From contig JAZTWZ010000137.1 in assembly GCA_045636165.1 (NCBI GenBank), positions 1 through 7,024 on the forward strand: a stretch of 7,024 nucleotides of DNA. The letters are read 5' to 3'. Under the pieces are notes generated by a model. The model was given only the letters and a program-made list of their open reading frames with translations, made no database searches and had not been told where the DNA came from. A program made the translations under genes and the position numbers. Source of the stretch: SIG480 sp045636165 (GTDB lineage Bacteria; Bacillota; Clostridia; Oscillospirales; JAAYXM01). Shown piece by piece: positions 1-6,217 of this stretch (positions are counted from its first letter, which is position 1; each line of letters begins with the position of its first letter).

Positions 1-3
1 TAT

Positions 4-14
4 CTATTCCTCCC
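4..14 (-). promoter_or_regulatory. Ribosome binding site for a gene beyond the left edge
   Basis: On the minus strand the bases just after the symporter gene read TAGGGAGGAATAGATA. The TAG is the symporter stop codon, and GGGAGG is a strong Shine-Dalgarno sequence. With the usual 7-9 base spacing, a start codon would fall right at or just outside position 1. No terminator lies between, so the operon very likely continues with a third gene that cannot be seen here. Confidence 0.7.
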
Positions 15-1573
15 TAATTATTTACAGGTTCGCCTATTGAATCTTTCTGCGAGACGATAACCTTTCTGTCATAACAAGAAAATGCACTATCTATGATACT
101 CTTTTCCGGAGCCTTAGTCAACACACTGACAACCGGAACAATAACAAGCCCTGTGAGCATACAGAATGCACCTGCATTGATCGGAGACCTGAGAATCTCA
201 GGAAAGCTCTCTTTAACAAACATATTTGCCAGCATAACGACAGTTGAGAAAATAAAGCTTACCCAGACAGACGCTTTTGAAACTCTCTTCCAGTACAGAC
301 CGTAAAGGAACGGAGCAAGAAATGCACCTGCAAGAGCTCCCCATGAAATACCCATAAGCTGTGCTATGAAGCTTACATTCGATTTGTGCTGAATGATTGC
401 TATAACTACCGAAATTGCGATAAACACCGCAATAAGCAAGCGAATTATAAAAAGCTGACGCTTTTCGCTCATATTCTTATCGACCGTATCTTTCAGAAAG
501 TCGAGAGTCAATGTTGTGCTTGATGTGAGAACTAGTGACGACAGCGTTGACATCGATGCCGAAAGAACAAGAACGATTACAACCGCAATAAGGAACGGAG
601 AAAGACCCGAGAGCATTGTCGGTATGATCGAATCGTATCCGTTTGCCACAATGTCAATTTTATCAGAGAAAAGGCGACCGAAACCGCCGAGGAAATAACA
701 TCCGCCTGCAACAACGAGAGCAAAAACGGTAGATATAATCATACCCTTGTTTATTGACTTCTCACTCTTTATTGCATAGAACTTCTGCACCATCTGCGGA
801 AGTCCCCATGTACCAAGAGATGTAAGAAGCACTACCGCAAGAAGATTTACGGGGTCAGGTCCGAAGAACGAAGCGAACACTCCCGGAGTTTGCGAAACTG
901 CAGGGTCGCTGACTTTGGCAAGCTTTGAAATCGCTTCCATAAATCCTCCCTGTGAGGAGAGAACAGCGCCTATTACCGCAACGATACCAAAGAGCATTAC
1001 AATGCCCTGGATAAAGTCATTTATCGCGGTTGCCATATAGCCGCCTGCAATTACATATATCGCGGTAAGCACGGCCATAATGATTACGCATACAGAATAA
1101 TCAATATCAAACGCCATTTCAAAAAGTCGGCTGAGTCCGTTAAACAACGATGCTGTATAAGGAATCAGGAAAATAAATATAATTGCTGATGCCGCAAGCT
1201 TAAGACCTCGGCTTGCAAAACGAGCTTCAAAGAACTGAGGCATTGTAGCACTCTTTAAATGCTGAGTCATAATGCGCGTTCTTCTTCCGAGAGTTGCCCA
1301 AGCAAGAAGCGAACCGAGCAGGGCGTTTCCTATTCCCGCCCAGGTTGCGGCAATACCGTATTTCCAGCCAAACTGACCTGCATATCCTACAAATACAACA
1401 GCCGAGAAATACGATGTTCCATAAGCAAAAGCAGTCAGCCACGGACCGACATTTCTGCCACCCAGAATAAAACCATCAACATTTGTAGATTGCTTGTGAC
1501 AGTATATACCAACGGCAATCATAATTCCGAAGAAAATAATTACCATTCCAAGTTTTATCCATAAATCAAACAT
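14..1573 (-). CDS. Sodium:solute symporter (SSS family) permease
   Basis: This is an integral membrane Na+-coupled symporter of 519 residues, typical for the SSS family (PutP, PanF, ActP, phenylacetate permease relatives). Hydrophobic segments run through the whole protein, consistent with about 13 helices. Family landmarks, numbered from the ATG, are the GGRNVGPWLTAFAYGTSYFS stretch at about 38-57 (helix forming part of the sodium site). GGYMATAINDFIQG follows at 177-190, WGLPQMVQKFYA at 256-267, and the Ser/Thr-rich SASMSTLSSLVLTSSTTLT at 338-356 matches the second part of the sodium site. I chose the ATG at 1573, because AAAGGTGAAGG lies 5-9 bases upstream. A GTG four codons earlier (1585) has only a weak site. 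The gene begins 15 bases after the ligase stop and has no promoter of its own, so it is co-transcribed and under the same Tyr T-box. The substrate cannot be read from the sequence; context suggests an organic acid activated by the ligase. Proline, pantothenate or sugar transport cannot be excluded. Confidence 0.93.
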   Translation of the reverse strand: MFDLWIKLGMVIIFFGIMIAVGIYCHKQSTNVDGFILGGRNVGPWLTAFAYGTSYFSAVVFVGYAGQFGWKYGIAATWAGIGNALLGSLLAWATLGRRTRIMTQHLKSATMPQFFEARFASRGLKLAASAIIFIFLIPYTASLFNGLSRLFEMAFDIDYSVCVIIMAVLTAIYVIAGGYMATAINDFIQGIVMLFGIVAVIGAVLSSQGGFMEAISKLAKVSDPAVSQTPGVFASFFGPDPVNLLAVVLLTSLGTWGLPQMVQKFYAIKSEKSINKGMIISTVFALVVAGGCYFLGGFGRLFSDKIDIVANGYDSIIPTMLSGLSPFLIAVVIVLVLSASMSTLSSLVLTSSTTLTLDFLKDTVDKNMSEKRQLFIIRLLIAVFIAISVVIAIIQHKSNVSFIAQLMGISWGALAGAFLAPFLYGLYWKRVSKASVWVSFIFSTVVMLANMFVKESFPEILRSPINAGAFCMLTGLVIVPVVSVLTKAPEKSIIDSAFSCYDRKVIVSQKDSIGEPVNN

Positions 1574-1588
1574 TTCTACCTTCACCTT

Positions 1589-3226
1589 TTAACCTGTAAT
1601 CTGTGCTTCTACAAGGCGACCGTGGCAGTACTTTTCACGAAGTACCGGCTTCTCTATCTTTCCTGTAGCGTTTCTCGGAACTTTCTCGAAGAAAATCTTC
1701 TTCGGACGCTTATAGCGCGGTAAGCTTTCGCAGAAGGTGTTGATTTCTTCTTCTGTACACTCAACGCCTTCTTTTATCTCGATAATCGCAGCGCAAATCT
1801 CACCAAGTCGAGCATCAGGAAGACCGATAACGGCAACATCCTTAATCTTGTCATAAGCTCTGAGGAAATCTTCAATCTGTACGGGATAGAGGTTTTCTCC
1901 GCCAGAAATGACAACATCTTTCTTTCTGTCAACAAGATAGATGAAACCGTCCTCATCCTCACGAGCCATATCACCTGTATATAACCAACCGTCTTTGAGA
2001 ACCTCTGCTGTTGCCTCAGCGTTCTTATAGTAACAGAGCATAACGCCGTCACCCTTGACGATAAGCTCACCTACATCGCCTTTTTCGACAGCATTGCCCT
2101 TTTCGTCAACGATTTTAGTCTCCCAACCGTATCCAGCCTTACCGATAGCTCCAACCTTATGGACATTTTCAACGCCGAGGTGAACACATCCCGGACCTAT
2201 CGACTCAGAGAGACCGTAGTTCGTATCGTACTGATGATGTGGGAAAACCTTGAGCCAACGGTGGATAAGGCTTGGCGGAACAGGCTGTGCGCCTATATGC
2301 ATAAGTCTCCACTGGTCAAGGGTGTATTTGCTTATATCAACTCTTCCCGACTCAATCGCATCGAGAAGATCCTGCGCCCACGGAACAAGAAGCCATACGA
2401 TTGTACACTTCTCTTCCGTTACAGCGCGAAGTATCCACTCAGGCTTTACACCGCGAAGAAGAACCGCACGGCTTCCTGCAAGAAGCGAACCGAACCAATG
2501 CATCTTTGCTCCCGTGTGATAAAGCGGCGGAATACACAGGAACACATCGTCTCTTCCCTGAGAATGGTGGTTCTGCTCTGTCTTGCACGAAGCGAGAAGA
2601 GCCTTGTGGTTATGTAAAATAGCTTTCGGAAAACCTGTAGTTCCCGATGAAAAGTAGATTGCTGCATCGTCTTCTTCACAAAGCGCAACAGGAGGAGCAC
2701 TCGAAGAGCAATATCCCATAAGTTCAAGGCAGTCTTCCGTATAATCGGGTCCTCCCTTTCCGAGATAGAAGAAAATTTTAGTTGTCTTCACTGTTTTATG
2801 AACAGACTCCATACGGCTGATGAACTCAGGACCGAAAACGAGAACCTCAACATCAGCGAGATCAAGACAATACTCAATCTCATCACCGGAGAAACGGAAA
2901 TTCATCGGAACAGCAATGCAACCCGCTTTCAGGATACCGAAATAAATCGGAAGCCACTCAATGCAGTTCATAAGAAGAATTCCGACCTTTGTACCACGCT
3001 TAAGACCGCGGCTCAAAAGAAGGTTTGCAAAGCGGTTTGCGCGTCTGTCAAAATCTTTCCAGGTAAGCTCACGACGGTACGGAGCATCCTTTCCGGCACT
3101 TTCGATAAGATTAAAATCCCACCATGTTACAGCACTGTCGCGTTCTTCGGACGGGTTCAACTCTACCAAAGAAACTTCCGAACCGTAAAGTCGGGCATTT
3201 TTTTCAAGAAAATCAGTAATAACCAT
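1589..3226 (-). CDS. AMP-dependent acyl-CoA ligase (class I adenylate-forming enzyme)
   Basis: This 545-residue enzyme should activate a carboxylic acid with ATP to an acyl-adenylate and transfer it to CoA. All core motifs of the ANL superfamily are present. They are the P-loop FSSGTTGFPKA (192-202), PPLYHTGA (233-240), YGLSES (337-342), YTGDMA (416-421), the hinge motif DRKKDVVISGGENLYPVQIE (433-452), and NATGKIEK (519-526) with Lys523 as the expected catalytic lysine. One small departure is Ala202 where most relatives have Gly (PKG). Length and motif layout fit the FadD/4-coumarate-ligase-like group, not the shorter PaaK-type phenylacetate ligases (about 430 residues). The start is the ATG at 3226, preceded by AAAGGAGAG at a proper distance. 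The open frame extends 35 codons further upstream, but those codons lie in the T-box terminator and antiterminator. It is the first gene of the operon and is followed by the symporter. The substrate is unknown; aryl, branched-chain and medium-chain acids are all possible, with an aryl acid favoured by the tyrosine riboswitch. Confidence 0.93.
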   Translation of the reverse strand: MVITDFLEKNARLYGSEVSLVELNPSEERDSAVTWWDFNLIESAGKDAPYRRELTWKDFDRRANRFANLLLSRGLKRGTKVGILLMNCIEWLPIYFGILKAGCIAVPMNFRFSGDEIEYCLDLADVEVLVFGPEFISRMESVHKTVKTTKIFFYLGKGGPDYTEDCLELMGYCSSSAPPVALCEEDDAAIYFSSGTTGFPKAILHNHKALLASCKTEQNHHSQGRDDVFLCIPPLYHTGAKMHWFGSLLAGSRAVLLRGVKPEWILRAVTEEKCTIVWLLVPWAQDLLDAIESGRVDISKYTLDQWRLMHIGAQPVPPSLIHRWLKVFPHHQYDTNYGLSESIGPGCVHLGVENVHKVGAIGKAGYGWETKIVDEKGNAVEKGDVGELIVKGDGVMLCYYKNAEATAEVLKDGWLYTGDMAREDEDGFIYLVDRKKDVVISGGENLYPVQIEDFLRAYDKIKDVAVIGLPDARLGEICAAIIEIKEGVECTEEEINTFCESLPRYKRPKKIFFEKVPRNATGKIEKPVLREKYCHGRLVEAQITG

Positions 3227-3255
3227 ATTTACTCTCCTTTTCGTTTTCCCGGCAG

Positions 3256-3294
3256 AAAACAAGAATCGTCCTCTGCCAAAATAAGCAGAGGACG
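3256..3294 (-). terminator. T-box-controlled intrinsic terminator
   Basis: CGTCCTCTGC (3285-3294) and GCAGAGGACG (3267-3276) form a perfect 10-bp stem around an 8-base loop, followed by a T-rich tract ATTCTTGTTTT. The 5' arm contains the CCUC needed for the antiterminator, so the two structures are mutually exclusive. The T tract is interrupted by C and G, so termination may be leaky. The ligase start codon lies 30 bases downstream. Confidence 0.9.
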
Positions 3295-3527
3295 AAAAAT
3301 TTCCGTGGTACCACCTCAATTTACTGCACAAAGCAGCCTCAACGAGTCCTATCAGACTCTTAAGCTGTATCGGGCTTACCCGTCTTCACCTACTCACATG
3401 CTTTTCAGCAAAGCCGCTCCGAAAGGTATTCCGCACAAATGCTCACACCGCCTCACAGCAACCGACGGCTCTCTTGGAAAGCTTATCTGCGCGTACTTGA
3501 TTTCATCATAGCGTTATTTCTTTTCAA
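3256..3527 (-). ncRNA. T-box riboswitch, tyrosine specifier (UAC)
   Basis: This leader RNA controls the ligase-symporter operon by sensing tRNA charging. Stem I is closed by CGCU (3510-3513) with AGCG (3415-3418), then a kink-turn-like GA-rich element, then GAAA (3501-3504) with UUUC (3421-3424). The loop-E pair AGUA (3494-3497) and GAA (3429-3431) is capped by CGCGCA with UGUGCG. The AGAGAG bulge (3469-3474) and the distal loop GGUUGCUGUGA follow. The three bases right after GAA, UAC at 3426-3428, occupy the specifier position and pair with the tRNA-Tyr anticodon GUA. The conserved GAGUAGGUGAAGACGGGU segment follows Stem I, then the hairpin GAGUC/GACUC. The T-box GAGGTGGTACCACGGA (3302-3317) has bulge UGGU (3310-3313), able to pair with an ACCA tRNA end. 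Its CCUC partner (3288-3291) is also part of the terminator. Uncharged tRNA-Tyr should therefore turn transcription on. The only oddity is C, not a purine, after the specifier. Confidence 0.93.
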
Positions 3528-3532
3528 TTACT

Positions 3533-3564
3533 ATTATAGTACCACTTTTGTCGTTTAAAGTCAA
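3533..3564 (-). promoter_or_regulatory. Promoter of the T-box operon
   Basis: On the minus strand TTGACT (3559-3564) is followed after 17 bases by TACTAT (3536-3541), and a perfect TATAAT overlaps it three bases later (3533-3538). Transcription should begin around 3526-3530, just upstream of T-box Stem I, which fits well. The -35 box lies 12 bases after the stop codon of the cysteine-rich mini-gene. Confidence 0.75.
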
Positions 3565-3576
3565 TATTTTTTTATC

Positions 3577-3717
3577 TTAATAACCTCTGCAACCGCTGCA
3601 CGGGCAATCACATTCACAGGAGCTTCTGCCACCTGCATTAACTACTCTTGTACGCTGGCATCCGCAAGTTCTGCCCGATCTTCTGTTGCAGCAAAAAAGA
3701 TTTGAAAAATTACACAT
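3577..3717 (-). CDS. Small cysteine-rich protein, 46 residues
   Basis: I do not recognise this family. The frame runs from ATG at 3717 to TAA at 3577. Ten of 46 residues are cysteine, at 2, 9, 10, 18, 20, 34, 36, 38, 40 and 43. They form a CC pair, a CGC and a C-terminal CECDCPCSGC cluster. There is no histidine, no signal peptide and no membrane segment. Seven arginines and no lysine make the middle basic. The ribosome binding site AAAGGGG lies 9 bases before the ATG, which together with the non-random cysteine spacing supports a real gene. Such cysteine density suggests metal binding (zinc, iron-sulfur or copper) or a disulfide-rich peptide; this is inference. It is followed directly by the T-box promoter without an evident terminator, so its transcript may run into the T-box leader. 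Its product may not be functionally related to that operon. Confidence 0.7.
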   Translation of the reverse strand: MCNFSNLFCCNRRSGRTCGCQRTRVVNAGGRSSCECDCPCSGCRGY

Positions 3718-3762
3718 ATCACTTTTCCCCTTTCAATTTTCAGGACGAGCTTCGCCCCATAC

Positions 3763-3792
3763 ATCTTATGCATCACCCATACACTTTGTCCA
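3763..3792 (-). promoter_or_regulatory. Possible promoter of the cysteine-rich mini-gene
   Basis: On the minus strand TGGACA (3787-3792) and TAAGAT (3763-3768) are separated by 18 bases, matching the consensus boxes at 5 and 4 of 6 positions. The start codon lies about 45 bases further on. The match is moderate and could be chance. Confidence 0.35.
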
Positions 3793-3804
3793 GTCATTTT
3801 TTAC

Positions 3805-3833
3805 TTGTAAGAAATTACACTTTATGTTATAAT
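3805..3833 (+). promoter_or_regulatory. Promoter of the AI-2E family gene
   Basis: TTGTAA (3805-3810) and a perfect TATAAT (3828-3833) are spaced by exactly 17 bases. The predicted transcript starts near 3840, leaving a leader of about 30 bases that contains the ribosome binding site GGAGG at 3858-3862, 8 bases before the ATG. Confidence 0.75.
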
Positions 3834-3870
3834 TTACAGTAATTCTCAAAGTTTTTCGGAGGAAACTTTC

Positions 3871-5040
3871 ATGAAATTTAAATGGACCGAAGAATCGTCT
3901 TCACGCATTTTTTCAAATGCTCTTGTTCTTATAATTGCGATAACCTTTTATTTCATTTTAAAAAATGCAGGAGAACTTGTTGGTTTTATTAAAAATGTTT
4001 TTTCAATTTTATCACCTTTTATAATTGGCTTCGTTATCGCATATCTCCTGCTGCGACCTGTTAAAAACTTAAATCTTCTGCTTGATAAGTTTCTTTTCAA
4101 AAAGTTAAAGAAACAGCACTCAGTAAACAAAGGCATTTCAATTGCGGTCGTTTTTGTTCTGGTTTTAGTTCTTCTTTCTCTTGTAATTTATTCAATTATT
4201 CCGCAGTTGATCGACAGCGTCGCACGACTTGCCAGAAACGCAGACTCATATATTAAAACGATAACTGATTTCATCAATGCTTTTGCACTTCGTTTCCATC
4301 TGGACTCCGATGTTTTCAGCGGAATACTCGGCTCTTCGCAGGAGCTTTTCAAAAAGCTTATCGCCTATATTTCGTCCTCACTTCCGCGAGTTCTTGATTT
4401 TTCCGTTTCAATCGGCTCGGGAATTTCGAATTTCATTATCGGTTTTATTATCTCTATCTATATTTTAAGCGGCAAGGAACGCTTCTGCGCTCAGGCAAAA
4501 AAGATTTGCGCGGCACTTCTCCCCAAAAAGTTTTCGGATCGCAGCTCAACTCTCATCAAATATATGCACGAAACTTTCGGAAATTATCTTACAGGTCAGC
4601 TTCTTGACTGCATCCTGCTCGGAATGATATGTTTCCTTTTTATGACCCTTTTCAGTATGGAGTATGCACTCCTTATAAGTATGATTATAGCAATCACAAA
4701 CTTCATTCCATTTATCGGACCGTTTATCGGTGCTATACCGAGTGCATTTATTCTTCTGATGGTTCAGCCTTCAAAGGTTTTATGGTTTATCCTGATGATT
4801 GTTATTCTCCAGCAGCTTGACGGAAATCTGCTCGCCCCGAAGATTGTCGGCAAAACGACAGGGCTTTCATCCTTCTGGGTAATCTTCTCAATTCTCCTAG
4901 GAGGCGGGCTTTTCGGAATTGCAGGGGTTCTTCTCGCCGTACCAACATTCTCGGTTGTTTACCTCGTAATCAAAAACACAATCGAGAAAAAACTGAAAGA
5001 AAAGAATCTTCCAACAAACACAACCGAATATTACAAGTAA
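3871..5040 (+). CDS. AI-2E family (YtvI/PerM-type) membrane permease
   Basis: This is a polytopic membrane protein of 389 residues, the usual size for the AI-2E transporter (formerly UPF0118/DUF20) family. Helical segments lie near 14-32, 40-62, 88-112, 180-200 and 245-280, with a cluster from 280 to 370. A soluble region of about 65 residues (112-178) follows the third helix, as is common in the family. Recognisable family signatures are YILSGKERF (197-205), NFIPFIGPFIGAIP (277-290) and QQLDGNLLAPKIVGKTTGLS (314-333). A glycine-rich LLGGGLFGIAGVLLAVP (342-358) follows. Family members have been linked to autoinducer-2 export, Na+/H+ exchange and, in spore formers, sporulation. The role here cannot be assigned. 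It stands alone between its own promoter and a strong terminator, divergent from the T-box side. Its start has a clear GGAGG site. The charged, polar C-terminus after 370 is cytoplasmic in typical models. Confidence 0.93.
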   Translation: MKFKWTEESSSRIFSNALVLIIAITFYFILKNAGELVGFIKNVFSILSPFIIGFVIAYLLLRPVKNLNLLLDKFLFKKLKKQHSVNKGISIAVVFVLVLVLLSLVIYSIIPQLIDSVARLARNADSYIKTITDFINAFALRFHLDSDVFSGILGSSQELFKKLIAYISSSLPRVLDFSVSIGSGISNFIIGFIISIYILSGKERFCAQAKKICAALLPKKFSDRSSTLIKYMHETFGNYLTGQLLDCILLGMICFLFMTLFSMEYALLISMIIAITNFIPFIGPFIGAIPSAFILLMVQPSKVLWFILMIVILQQLDGNLLAPKIVGKTTGLSSFWVIFSILLGGGLFGIAGVLLAVPTFSVVYLVIKNTIEKKLKEKNLPTNTTEYYK

Positions 5041-5042
5041 AC

Positions 5043-5078
5043 AAAAGGACATTATTCGATTACGAATAATGTCCTTTT
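5043..5078. terminator. Bidirectional terminator between AI-2E gene and azlD
   Basis: AAAAGGACATTATTCG (5043-5058) and its perfect 16-base complement (5063-5078) enclose an ATTA loop. The hairpin begins 2 bases after the AI-2E stop and ends 5 bases before the azlD stop. It is flanked by T runs in both directions (six T on the plus strand, four on the minus strand), so it can serve both convergent genes. Confidence 0.92.
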
Positions 5079-5083
5079 TTCTG

Positions 5084-5395
5084 TTAAACTACAATTATCT
5101 GAAATATAAATGCCACGAGTGCCGCGCCTACCGCAACGGTCAGAAGTCCGCGCTTTGTATAGGCAAGAATCATCGCCACAACGCATCCTGCAACGGCAGA
5201 TAAAACCGATCCGGTACTGTAAAACACAGCAGGAAATGTCATCGCAGAGAGAACAACATACGGAACATAGTACAGACACGACTGTATCCACTTATTCTTT
5301 ATCTTTTTCCTGAAAACTATAATTGGCGTTGCTCGGATGATGTATGTAACAAGTGCCATAACAGCAATTGAGGAAAGAAGGTATGTCGTATTCAT
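5084..5395 (-). CDS. azlD: AzlD family branched-chain amino acid export subunit
   Basis: This 103-residue protein matches the AzlD family in size and pattern: almost wholly hydrophobic, with about four helices (roughly 5-22, 38-57, 60-78 and 83-102). An early TYIIRATPIIVFRKK stretch (17-31) resembles the conserved T-RxxP region of the family. With AzlC it forms the two-component AzlCD exporter, known in Bacillus subtilis to confer resistance to a leucine analogue through export of branched-chain amino acids. Homologues elsewhere export other amino acids, so the exact substrate is not certain. The ATG overlaps the azlC stop by one base (TAATG), indicating translational coupling. The ribosome binding site GGAGGGG lies inside the end of azlC. 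Confidence 0.92.
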   Translation of the reverse strand: MNTTYLLSSIAVMALVTYIIRATPIIVFRKKIKNKWIQSCLYYVPYVVLSAMTFPAVFYSTGSVLSAVAGCVVAMILAYTKRGLLTVAVGAALVAFIFQIIVV

Positions 5396-6108
5396 TATTC
5401 ATCCCCTCCATCTTCAATTCTTAAGGGAAAAAGCGTTGCACACAATGCACTGACAAGCACAGTTATTATTATAATCGTCCAGCCGCTTGAGATGTTTTTA
5501 AGAATCGGTGCATAGTAGAAGATAAGACTTGCCAAGATCGCTATAACTACCGCTGCCAAAACATTTTTGCTCTCTCTTGCAGGTGGGATTACAATCGCAA
5601 TAAACATACCGTAAAGAGCGATTCCCATCGCAGATGCAAGGGATGGCGGCATAACCGATGTTGCGAGCGCGCCTACCGCCGTACCGCTTGTCCAGCCTAT
5701 TACAGGCGTTATTATAAGCCCAATCATATATGAAGCCGTAAGCGTACTTTCATTTCTCATGGAGACTGCAAAAACCTCATCGGTTATCCCGAACGAAACG
5801 AGAAATCTCTGCGAAAGCGTCATCGACGAATCAATCTTCTGCGAGACCGAGAGCGACATAAGAAAGTATCGCATATTTATTATCAGCGTAGTTATCGCAA
5901 GCTCAACAAGACCGCCAAGCTCCTGCATTATATTGACGCCGGCAAACTGCCCGGCACTCGTTACATTGGTAACGGATGTAAGAATTGCCGCCCAGACGGG
6001 CATCCCAGCCTTCAGAGCCGCTATGCCAAACGCCATTGAAACAGAAAAATATCCGAGGCAAATCGGTATCCCGTCGCGTATTCCGGATAAAAAATGATTC
6101 TTTTTCAA
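5395..6108 (-). CDS. azlC: AzlC family branched-chain amino acid export permease
   Basis: This is the large, 237-residue subunit of the AzlCD exporter in the cytoplasmic membrane. Family features visible are the N-terminal GIRDGIPICLGYFSVSMAFG (9-28), TSAGQFAGVN (50-59), the NMRYFLMSLSVSQ segment (78-90) and TDEVFAVS (109-116). Several hydrophobic helices follow up to about 227. The start is a TTG at 6108, the only candidate before a stop codon upstream. AAGGGA precedes it at a long spacing of about 10 bases, and the next methionine (residue 25) would remove the conserved N-terminus. A rare start and long spacing suggest modest translation. It is followed by azlD with a one-base overlap. No T-box or attenuator is visible upstream, so it is regulated differently from the Tyr T-box operon nearby. 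Confidence 0.93.
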   Translation of the reverse strand: MKKNHFLSGIRDGIPICLGYFSVSMAFGIAALKAGMPVWAAILTSVTNVTSAGQFAGVNIMQELGGLVELAITTLIINMRYFLMSLSVSQKIDSSMTLSQRFLVSFGITDEVFAVSMRNESTLTASYMIGLIITPVIGWTSGTAVGALATSVMPPSLASAMGIALYGMFIAIVIPPARESKNVLAAVVIAILASLIFYYAPILKNISSGWTIIIITVLVSALCATLFPLRIEDGGDE

Positions 6109-6140
6109 TATTATCTATTCCCTTCTTATCATTCCGCTCT

Positions 6141-6169
6141 ATTATAACATTTTTCACATACCAATACAA
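6141..6169 (-). promoter_or_regulatory. Promoter of azlCD
   Basis: On the minus strand a perfect TATAAT (6141-6146) is preceded after 17 bases by TTGTAT (6164-6169), a weak -35 match. The transcript would start near 6134, giving a leader of about 26 bases. It lies directly downstream of the terminator of the preceding gene. Confidence 0.65.
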
Positions 6170-6178
6170 TATGTAAAA

Positions 6179-6214
6179 TAAGCGGCAATTCCGTTTTATC
6201 GGAATTGCCGCTTA
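6179..6214 (-). terminator. Terminator of the 227-residue membrane protein gene
   Basis: A perfect 15-bp stem pairs 6179-6193 (arm TAAGCGGCAATTCCG) with 6200-6214 around a 6-base loop. On the minus strand it begins three bases after the stop codon and is followed by a T-rich stretch (ATTTTACATATTG). It insulates that gene from azlCD. Confidence 0.88.
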
Positions 6215-6217
6215 GCT

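Noticed and set aside
1574..1585. GTG at 1585 as the symporter start
   Set aside because: The ATG four codons later has better-placed Shine-Dalgarno sequence; the GTG would start 3 bases after the ligase stop. It remains a minor possibility.
2159..2617. Plus-strand frame of 152 codons inside the ligase gene
   Set aside because: It lies antisense to conserved adenylate-ligase motifs, has no ribosome binding site and its translation resembles no protein family.
1589..3226. Naming the ligase as PaaK phenylacetate-CoA ligase
   Set aside because: At 545 residues with FadD/4CL-like motif spacing it does not fit the shorter PaaK type; substrate cannot be named from the sequence.
3227..3331. Upstream extension of the ligase frame to an ATG at 3331 (580 residues)
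   Set aside because: These 35 codons coincide with the T-box terminator and antiterminator, encode no adenylate-ligase-like sequence, and the ATG at 3226 has a proper AAAGGAGAG site.
3424..3427. Threonine specifier (ACC) for the T-box
   Set aside because: ACC needs a one-base shift away from the loop-E GAA and would use a base in the lower stem as the following position; UAC fits the geometry better. Kept as an alternative.
2798..3511. Plus-strand frame of 237 codons across the ligase start and the T-box
   Set aside because: It is antisense to the ligase N-terminus and the structured T-box RNA; composition is basic and random-looking.
3648..3842. Plus-strand frame of 64 codons before the AI-2E gene
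   Set aside because: It overlaps the cysteine-rich gene and both divergent promoters and has no ribosome binding site.
5043..5078. Perfect inverted repeat as an operator or mobile-element end
   Set aside because: Its position between two convergent stop codons with T runs on both sides is fully explained by a bidirectional terminator.
6109..6124. Shared GGAATAGATA string before azlC and after the symporter
   Set aside because: It occurs only twice, both times next to a purine-rich ribosome binding site, and is probably chance.
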